From: JBFJVZ01 sp041623895
GTDB lineage: Bacteria > Planctomycetota > Planctomycetia > Pirellulales > Pirellulaceae
Reading direction: 5' to 3'
Assembly: GCA_041623895.1 (NCBI GenBank)
Contig: JBFJVZ010000208.1
Coordinates: 1-12,768 of the forward strand
DNA length: 12,768 nucleotides
The stretch's first letter is position 1; every line of letters begins with the position of its first letter. Shown here piece after piece: positions 8,038 to 12,768 of the stretch. The position numbers and the translations under genes were made by a program. The notes beneath the pieces were generated by a model, which saw only the letters and a program-made list of their open reading frames with translations, was not told the DNA's origin and searched no databases.

Positions 8038-10209
8038 CTATTTTCGAGCTTTAATCTCAGAGAAGTACTGGCGGGCGACCGGGTGGAACGCCAATCCCTG
8101 CCATTCGGCGGCCTGCGCTGGGGGAATCAAACCGGCAATTATTTCTGGCGGCTCACGATACAGGGCCTCCAGTGATGCTTGGATCAGCGCCCCCGGCGCA
8201 TCGTTCCTGGCAGCCAAAAAGGCGGTGGTGCCGACCGTGGCAATGCCCTGGTCCGGTACCAACTCAGGTGGGTAATGGCTTCCTTCAATCGACATGGGCC
8301 GCAACGTAGGGTGACGCAGCGCGATTTCAATCGCATTGGGGATCGGTACTAACCGCCATCGACCGCCGTTCAATAAGTCAATCATCAAGGAGCTACCGCG
8401 GCCAATGCAGATCACCGCCGCGTCCGGGGCATTCGGCAACGACAGATTCCGCCACTGGATGACTTCCCGGACAACATCGTCCGGCGAAAGTTCCAGCGAC
8501 TCAAACACCAATTCCGCGGTCCGCCGCGACCCGCTGCCTTCTGGACCAACCGCCACGCGGCGTCCTCGCAAATCGGCCACGCTCTTGATAGACGAATCAT
8601 CGCGTGCCAACACGTGAACGGCTTCATAAAACAACGGGGCAACGACGCTTAGCTCGTCGCTGGTGATCACCGAAGCCTCCATCGGGGCGAGATCTACTTC
8701 ACCCGACAACAATCGCTGCCGGTTGTCAACGGAACCGTTACTGGGAACGATTTGCGCTACCACAGTAGGGTGGGCGTCTTCCAGCCGCGACGCCAGCTTC
8801 GACGCAACCTCGTTGTAGACACCATCCTGCATGCCTCCGCCGATTTCAACGCCTTTGGGCATCGCCTGCCGATAACGACTCCACCACACCGCGAATCCTG
8901 TCAGAAACAACGGCAACATCAAAAAGAACAACAACAAAGCGGCTTGAAATCGCAAATGTGTGACGGTCGTCTGCAGCACGCGGCGGCCCTTCAAGGCTCC
9001 CACGATGGGAACACCGTCAAGCCAATGCCAGGTCTTAATGACCACTGATCGGGGCCGGGCGGCAATCGGTCGACCGTCCAAGAAAGCATCCAATTCATCC
9101 GCCAAACGCTCAGCCGATTGATAACGTTTAGCGGGATTCTTTTCCAGACATTTGTCGACGATGGTTTCCAGGTCCGCAGGTGCACTGGGACAAATTGATC
9201 GCACTCTCGGTGGCGGCTTGTGGATCACATCCATCAGCGTTTGCACGACGGTATCGGCAACAATCGGCGGTCGCCCAGTGACGCAAGCAAACAGAATCGC
9301 TCCCAACGAGTAGACGTCACTTTGCCGCGTCGCCCGATCGCTATGACCGCCGGCCTGTTCCGGAGCCATGTAATGCGGTGTGCCCACTGCGGCACCGCTG
9401 CCGGTCACGCTGCTGTCACTATCCAAATGTTTCGCCAAGCCGAAGTCGGTGACGTGAATATGATCCTGATTGTCGATCAGCACATTGGCCGGTTTTAGAT
9501 CGCGATGCAAAACGCCCTTTTGATGTGCATGATGAATGGCGCGAGCAACATCGCGAACATATCGGGCCGCGTCCTTGACATTGACCTGGGCCGCGTTGAT
9601 CTTCTTTTGCAGATCCGTCCCTTCGATGTATTCCATCGAAAAGAAATGATGTCCCGAGCGCTGGCCAAATTGATAGACCGCGACAATGCCGGGATGATGA
9701 AGCCGGGCAGCCGCCTGAGCCTCGGTGTAAAAGCGGCGGACTTCGGCCTCACCCGCCAACATCCCACTACGAATCATTTTGACGGCCACGATGCGGTCCA
9801 GGTGATGCTGTTCGGCGCGATACACAACGCCCATTCCACCGCGCCCTAACACGTCCAACAATTCGTAGTCGCCCAATTCGTACGGCAACGTGGGCCCGGG
9901 GTCGCCCTGCTGGCGATTGGGCATCGGCAGCGTCGCAGCTGGATCATCACCGGAGTCTTTCCCGGACGCCGTGTGAAAGCCGATCGTGTCGGCCCCCGGC
10001 AACACCGCACCGCTGGTATCAGCATCGCCCAAGGTCACGCGTCCGATCATGTCGGCCGCTTCCATCAACTCCTTCAACTGGTCAGCGAGATCCGGAAACT
10101 GTGCCAAGAATTCCTCGCGGCTGACGATCTCACCGGCATCGCAAGACCGCAAATACGCAGCAAATGCTTCGTCCAGCGGATCTTCGGTGGGAGGAGACGG
10201 CTCGGCCAT
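8038..10209 (-). CDS. Membrane Ser/Thr protein kinase with C-terminal TAXI/TRAP solute-binding-like domain
   Basis: A 723-residue protein. Residues 11-57 are the short helical segment typical of planctomycete kinases (AFAAYLRSCDAGE...FPDLADQL). The kinase domain (about 114-378) is complete: glycine loop GRGGMGVVY (122-130), Lys144 in VAVK, Glu163, HRDLKPAN (235-242), DFG (255-257), APE (282-284). It should therefore be active. One membrane segment lies at about 422-442. Residues about 453-720 resemble the TAXI family of TRAP-transporter solute-binding proteins: IGGGMQDGVYNEVASKLASR (456-475), PSNGSVDNRQRLLSGEVDLA (489-508), VHVLARDDSSIKSVADLRGR (531-550) and VAVGPEGSGSRRTAELV (552-568). This places a ligand-binding domain outside the cytoplasmic membrane and the kinase inside. 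I infer a one-component receptor kinase. No TRAP permease genes are visible nearby, so transport is unlikely. The ECF sigma gene lies 130 bases upstream, the usual planctomycete pairing. No Shine-Dalgarno is evident. Confidence 0.93.
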   Translation of the reverse strand: MAEPSPPTEDPLDEAFAAYLRSCDAGEIVSREEFLAQFPDLADQLKELMEAADMIGRVTLGDADTSGAVLPGADTIGFHTASGKDSGDDPAATLPMPNRQQGDPGPTLPYELGDYELLDVLGRGGMGVVYRAEQHHLDRIVAVKMIRSGMLAGEAEVRRFYTEAQAAARLHHPGIVAVYQFGQRSGHHFFSMEYIEGTDLQKKINAAQVNVKDAARYVRDVARAIHHAHQKGVLHRDLKPANVLIDNQDHIHVTDFGLAKHLDSDSSVTGSGAAVGTPHYMAPEQAGGHSDRATRQSDVYSLGAILFACVTGRPPIVADTVVQTLMDVIHKPPPRVRSICPSAPADLETIVDKCLEKNPAKRYQSAERLADELDAFLDGRPIAARPRSVVIKTWHWLDGVPIVGALKGRRVLQTTVTHLRFQAALLLFFLMLPLFLTGFAVWWSRYRQAMPKGVEIGGGMQDGVYNEVASKLASRLEDAHPTVVAQIVPSNGSVDNRQRLLSGEVDLAPMEASVITSDELSVVAPLFYEAVHVLARDDSSIKSVADLRGRRVAVGPEGSGSRRTAELVFESLELSPDDVVREVIQWRNLSLPNAPDAAVICIGRGSSLMIDLLNGGRWRLVPIPNAIEIALRHPTLRPMSIEGSHYPPELVPDQGIATVGTTAFLAARNDAPGALIQASLEALYREPPEIIAGLIPPAQAAEWQGLAFHPVARQYFSEIKARK

Positions 10210-10211
10210 CA

Positions 10212-10222
10212 GTCACAGTGAC
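10212..10222. promoter_or_regulatory. 11-bp perfect palindrome just before the kinase start codon
   Basis: GTCACAGTGAC is a perfect palindrome around a central base, starting three bases upstream of the kinase ATG (10209). It could be a small operator or a weak hairpin affecting initiation. A palindrome this short can arise by chance, so confidence is low. Confidence 0.25.
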
Positions 10223-10339
10223 CGGTAGTGGAGGACAAGGAATAACAACCGCAACATGGCTCACTGGCTAGGCCGCGAAAGTAAATCTTGGGGGCGCGAG
10301 GGAGTTTCGCACCCACCCTATTTTGATCAACAGCTCCGC

Positions 10340-10987
10340 TCACAACCACGGGCAAGAGTCCGTATCCAAGATCTTGCGAAGCTTTTGCAGGCCTCGTTTC
10401 AACAGTCCGGCGACGGCTGTATCGCTTTTGCCCATCCGTTCAACGATCTCTGCCAGTGACAATCCTTCCATATACCTCAATCGGATCGCTTCCGCCTGTG
10501 TCTCAGGCAATTGATGCAACGCTTCAAACAGCGCGACAACCGCCTCTTCGCGAATCACAACCCCGCTGGGGCTGGTGGTACTGCCCGGCAGCTGCTGGAT
10601 CCAGAGGCCACTTGCCGAATCGTTGTCGCCGCGGGCCGCGTTGACCTCCCGCTTTAAGGATCGCTTTTGCGTGGTGATGTGCCGTGTCACAGCCGTGGCA
10701 ACATTGTTTTTCAGCATGCCACGTAACCAGGCCGAAAATTCCGCCGGCGTCTCGCCTCGAAACGCTGGCAAATCGCGTTTTGCTTCCAAGTAAGTCAATT
10801 GAACGATGTCCGCCGGATCGACTCGTCGCCGTAGCTGGTCGGACAGATAGCGATGTGCCAGCATTAGCAGATAGCCGCGATACTGGTCCAGCAGCCGCCC
10901 AAAGGCTTCATTATTGCCTCCTTTTGACGCGATCACCAATTCGGTCGTCGACATGTCGCCGTCCACAGGATTCCCGGTACTCCCCAT
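10340..10987 (-). CDS. ECF-type RNA polymerase sigma factor, planctomycete family
   Basis: With the ATG at 10987 the protein has 215 residues. Region 2 lies at about 27-95, with RLLDQYRGYLLMLAHRYL (31-48), RRRVDPADIVQLTYLEA (53-69) and FRGETPAEFSAWLRGML (76-92), a pattern typical of planctomycete ECF factors encoded beside Ser/Thr kinases. Region 4 lies at about 150-207, with PETQAEAIRLRYMEGLSLAE (161-180) and a helix-turn-helix ending in SDTAVAGLLKRGLQKLR. The frame extends upstream to a TTG at 11029, but that adds 14 residues foreign to the family. ATG 10954 (MSTTELVIA) is also possible. None has a good Shine-Dalgarno; a run of seven T precedes the 10987 ATG. No anti-sigma gene is visible. 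By analogy with the family, the downstream kinase may control it, which is inference. Confidence 0.9.
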   Translation of the reverse strand: MGSTGNPVDGDMSTTELVIASKGGNNEAFGRLLDQYRGYLLMLAHRYLSDQLRRRVDPADIVQLTYLEAKRDLPAFRGETPAEFSAWLRGMLKNNVATAVTRHITTQKRSLKREVNAARGDNDSASGLWIQQLPGSTTSPSGVVIREEAVVALFEALHQLPETQAEAIRLRYMEGLSLAEIVERMGKSDTAVAGLLKRGLQKLRKILDTDSCPWL

Positions 10988-11130
10988 CAAAAAAATCACT
11001 TTGTCAGATGATCCCGCAACCAGATACAATCTTCATCAGCGGAGTGAACTGTTCGTCAGTATCAGCATAGGCGACCACGTCAGCGTTAAAGCAACGTTTG
11101 CATCGATTAATCTGTAAATTCTATTCCAAA

Positions 11131-11136
11131 TACAAT
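11131..11136 (+). promoter_or_regulatory. Candidate -10 box for the thioredoxin-like lipoprotein gene
   Basis: TACAAT matches the housekeeping -10 consensus at five of six positions and lies 50 bases before the preferred start codon, in the 198-base divergent gap between the sigma factor and this gene. The matching -35 (TTAATC at about 11107-11112) is poor. Nothing clearer is seen for the leftward sigma gene. The region is AT-richer than its surroundings, as expected of a divergent promoter. Confidence 0.3.
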
Positions 11137-11173
11137 CCACAAATCTCCCATCATGCTCACCAAAATGGCGTCT

Positions 11174-11178
11174 GAGGA
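11174..11178 (+). promoter_or_regulatory. Shine-Dalgarno deciding the lipoprotein start
   Basis: GAGGA lies seven bases before the ATG at 11186. The two upstream in-frame ATGs (11153, 11165) have no such site and would add charged residues before the signal peptide. This is the clearest ribosome-binding site in the window. Confidence 0.65.
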
Positions 11179-11185
11179 AAAATTG

Positions 11186-11914
11186 ATGAATCCACCACGG
11201 CTCTCTCACTTTCTGACCATTCCCAGCCTGATCATTTGTCTGCTTGTATCGGCCCTGACCGGTTGCGGGTCGAAATCGGACGTCCCCGGCGTGGTCACGC
11301 CGGCGACAAACGATCAGCCCGAATCAACAACCAATGCATCGCCGGCCAGCAGCGATGCTCCCGGGGAAATCGAGCTGCCGGCCGTTGATATTCCCGCAGC
11401 GGAACCCGCCCAGGATGCGAATTCCGCTGGCCTGGAGTTGCCCGAGGGGCCGATCAAACCGGAGTCGGCCAAAGTTCAATACGCAAGCTGGGAGGAGATC
11501 GAAAAATTCGCGAAATCGACGGGACGCGTCACCGTTGTTGATCTTTGGTCAACCGTTTGCGCACCCTGCATCAAGGAATTCCCGGGTCTGGTCAAGTTGC
11601 ACACCGAACATGGTGACGCCATCCAATGCATTAGCGTCAGCGTCGATTACGACGGACGCAAGAGTCGGCCGCCGGAGTGGTACGAAGAAACCGTGGTCGG
11701 CTTTTTGACAAGCCAAGCCGCGAGGTTTCCCAATTACATCAGCCAAACTCCCAGCGACGAAATCTTCGAGACGCTGGATGTGGTCTCAATACCGGCCGTG
11801 CTGATTTTCGACGCCGAGGGAAAACTGGTTAAACGCTTCATCGATGCCGACGAAACCGCCGGCTTCAGCTACGAACAAGACATCATCCCCTTGGTGACCA
11901 AGTTAGCCGGTTGA
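11186..11914 (+). CDS. Thioredoxin-fold lipoprotein (TlpA/ResA-like)
   Basis: A 242-residue protein from the ATG with the best ribosome-binding site. Signal peptide 1-26 ends in a canonical lipobox, ALTGC, so Cys27 should be lipidated. A Pro/Ala/Ser-rich, low-complexity spacer (28-95) places the domain away from the membrane. The thioredoxin-like domain (about 98-242) shows VTVVDLWSTVCAPCIKEFPG (115-134) with redox pair Cys125-Cys128, the conserved cis-proline SIPAV at 201-205 and the strand VLIFDAEGKLVKRF (205-218). Family members reduce or shuffle disulfides in the periplasm, for example in cytochrome c maturation or oxidative defence. The substrate here cannot be read, and no cytochrome genes are nearby. 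It is divergent from the sigma factor, so shared regulation is possible but unproven. Confidence 0.9.
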   Translation: MNPPRLSHFLTIPSLIICLLVSALTGCGSKSDVPGVVTPATNDQPESTTNASPASSDAPGEIELPAVDIPAAEPAQDANSAGLELPEGPIKPESAKVQYASWEEIEKFAKSTGRVTVVDLWSTVCAPCIKEFPGLVKLHTEHGDAIQCISVSVDYDGRKSRPPEWYEETVVGFLTSQAARFPNYISQTPSDEIFETLDVVSIPAVLIFDAEGKLVKRFIDADETAGFSYEQDIIPLVTKLAG

Positions 11915-11935
11915 TCTGGGCAATCGCGGGACTTT

Positions 11936-11970
11936 GAATGAGCCACGGCAAACGCCGCTGCTCATTCTTT
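11936..11970. terminator. Hairpin terminator between convergent genes
   Basis: Arms GAATGAGC (11936-11943) and GCTCATTC (11960-11967) pair perfectly. Inside them, CGGC and GCCG (11946-11949, 11954-11957) close a four-base AAAC loop, with a small two-by-two internal loop. TTT follows on the + strand and AAAG precedes it, so the leftward reading also ends in a short T run. It lies 22 bases after the lipoprotein stop and 7 bases beyond the convergent esterase stop, ideal for a bidirectional terminator. Confidence 0.7.
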
Positions 11971-11976
11971 GCGCCG

Positions 11977-12768
11977 CTAAGGTTGCTTCGCCTGATTCCA
12001 GTTGCCCAGCAATTCTTGACAGCGCGCCGCCGCCTCCTGCGTGGCTACCGCGGCATCATCAAACAACTCGGCAAGATGAAAGAATCCGTGCAACATGCCA
12101 TCATACTGCTTGACGGTGGTTGGCACGCCGGCAGCAATCAGGCGGTCAGCAAATGCCCGACCCTCGTCACGCAGCACGTCGTACTCGGCAAGCAGCATGT
12201 GCGTCGGCGGCAAGCCGCTTAAATCTTCACAAGCCGACGGTGAAGCGAGCGGATCCTGTCGCGAACTTGCCTGATCATCGCCGGTATACATCTCCCAAAA
12301 CCAACGCATGATGTCCGCAGTCAGCCCGTGATCGGTTGCGAATTGCTGATAACTGTCCGTCGACATGCTGCTATCCAGAACCGGATAGATCAGCACCTGC
12401 CCGGCCAGCGCCGGTCCGCCGCGCTGTCGTGCCATCAACGAAACCGCGACGGCAAGATTACCACCCGCACTGTCTCCCGCGATCACCATCCGCTCGCTGA
12501 TCGAAAAGGAATTGTGATCGGTTGCCAACACATCGCAGACCGTAAAACAATCTTCCAGAGCGGCGGGGAACGGGTTTTCCGGCGGATTACGATACTCAAC
12601 GCTGACCACGGTCGCAGCGGCGGCACGCGCTAATCTGCGACACAAAGCGTCGTGGCTTTCGATCCCACCCAGCACCCAGCCGCCACCGTGAAAGTAAACG
12701 ATCACGTCTCGCGGCTGTTGTCGATCAACGTGGTATATTCGTACCGGTACTCCAGCAATCATTTCATC
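11977..12768 (-). CDS. Alpha/beta hydrolase, hormone-sensitive-lipase-type esterase (5' partial)
   Basis: The frame stays open through the right edge, so the true start lies outside; the ATG at 12762 is only the first Met in view. Numbering from it, the oxyanion motif HGGGW is at 25-29, nucleophile Ser98 in GDSAGG (96-101), acid Asp195 in AEYDVLRDEG, and His225 in GMLHGFF. This is the full catalytic set of the HSL (bacterial family IV) carboxylesterases, which hydrolyse short-chain esters, usually in the cytoplasm. Family members run to about 300-320 residues, so roughly 40-60 N-terminal residues, including part of the cap, should lie beyond the window. No signal peptide can be judged. It converges on the thioredoxin-like gene and shares its terminator; no functional link is evident. 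Confidence 0.92.
   Translation of the reverse strand, partial: DEMIAGVPVRIYHVDRQQPRDVIVYFHGGGWVLGGIESHDALCRRLARAAAATVVSVEYRNPPENPFPAALEDCFTVCDVLATDHNSFSISERMVIAGDSAGGNLAVAVSLMARQRGGPALAGQVLIYPVLDSSMSTDSYQQFATDHGLTADIMRWFWEMYTGDDQASSRQDPLASPSACEDLSGLPPTHMLLAEYDVLRDEGRAFADRLIAAGVPTTVKQYDGMLHGFFHLAELFDDAAVATQEAAARCQELLGNWNQAKQP

Noticed and set aside
10323..10330. Palindrome TTGATCAA just past the sigma-factor stop
   Set aside because: Eight bases only, no T-tract or stem extension; too short to call a site.
10988..11029. TTG start giving the sigma factor 14 more residues
   Set aside because: The added residues do not fit the family, there is no ribosome-binding site, and ATG codons at 10987 and 10954 suit the domain start.
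11153..11185. Upstream ATG starts for the thioredoxin-like lipoprotein
   Set aside because: The GAGGA site and signal-peptide layout favour the ATG at 11186.

Overview
The window reads as chromosomal DNA from a planctomycete, most likely the Pirellulales / Rhodopirellula group. The reasons are protein families typical of that phylum: a DUF1559-type domain, a planctomycete C-terminal domain carrying the FLCFIKGDW motif, an ECF sigma factor next to a Ser/Thr kinase with the characteristic N-terminal segment, and a PilM-like ATPase behind a helical N-terminal region. Most genes also lack a clear Shine-Dalgarno. Seven protein genes plus one cut off at the right edge fill nearly all of the window. 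No gap exceeds 300 bases. I saw no tRNA, rRNA, CRISPR array or transposase.

Left part (1-3640, + strand). The first gene is cut by the left edge and encodes a PilM-like actin-fold ATPase whose C-terminus looks cut short. Sixty-one bases later comes a predicted lipoprotein with a DUF1559-like domain and a long planctomycete helical domain. Both families have a link to type IV pili or pseudopilins, so they may work together at the inner membrane or periplasm.

Central part (3641-11029, - strand). Four signalling genes lie head to tail. In transcription order they are an ECF sigma factor, a membrane Ser/Thr kinase with an extracytoplasmic TAXI/TRAP-type solute-binding domain, a CHASE4-HAMP histidine kinase, and a REC-GGDEF-EAL response regulator. 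The last two overlap by ATGA and are surely one two-component pair. The first two are a standard planctomycete pair. A 28-bp inverted repeat separates the two pairs, so they may be separate transcription units. Together the locus holds sigma-factor control, Ser/Thr phosphorylation, His-Asp phosphorelay and c-di-GMP turnover. The kinase-solute-binding fusion is the most unusual protein in the window.

Right part (11030-12768). A thioredoxin-fold lipoprotein with a CAPC active site is divergent from the sigma factor. It ends at a good hairpin terminator shared with a convergent hormone-sensitive-lipase-type esterase on the - strand, which runs off the right edge.
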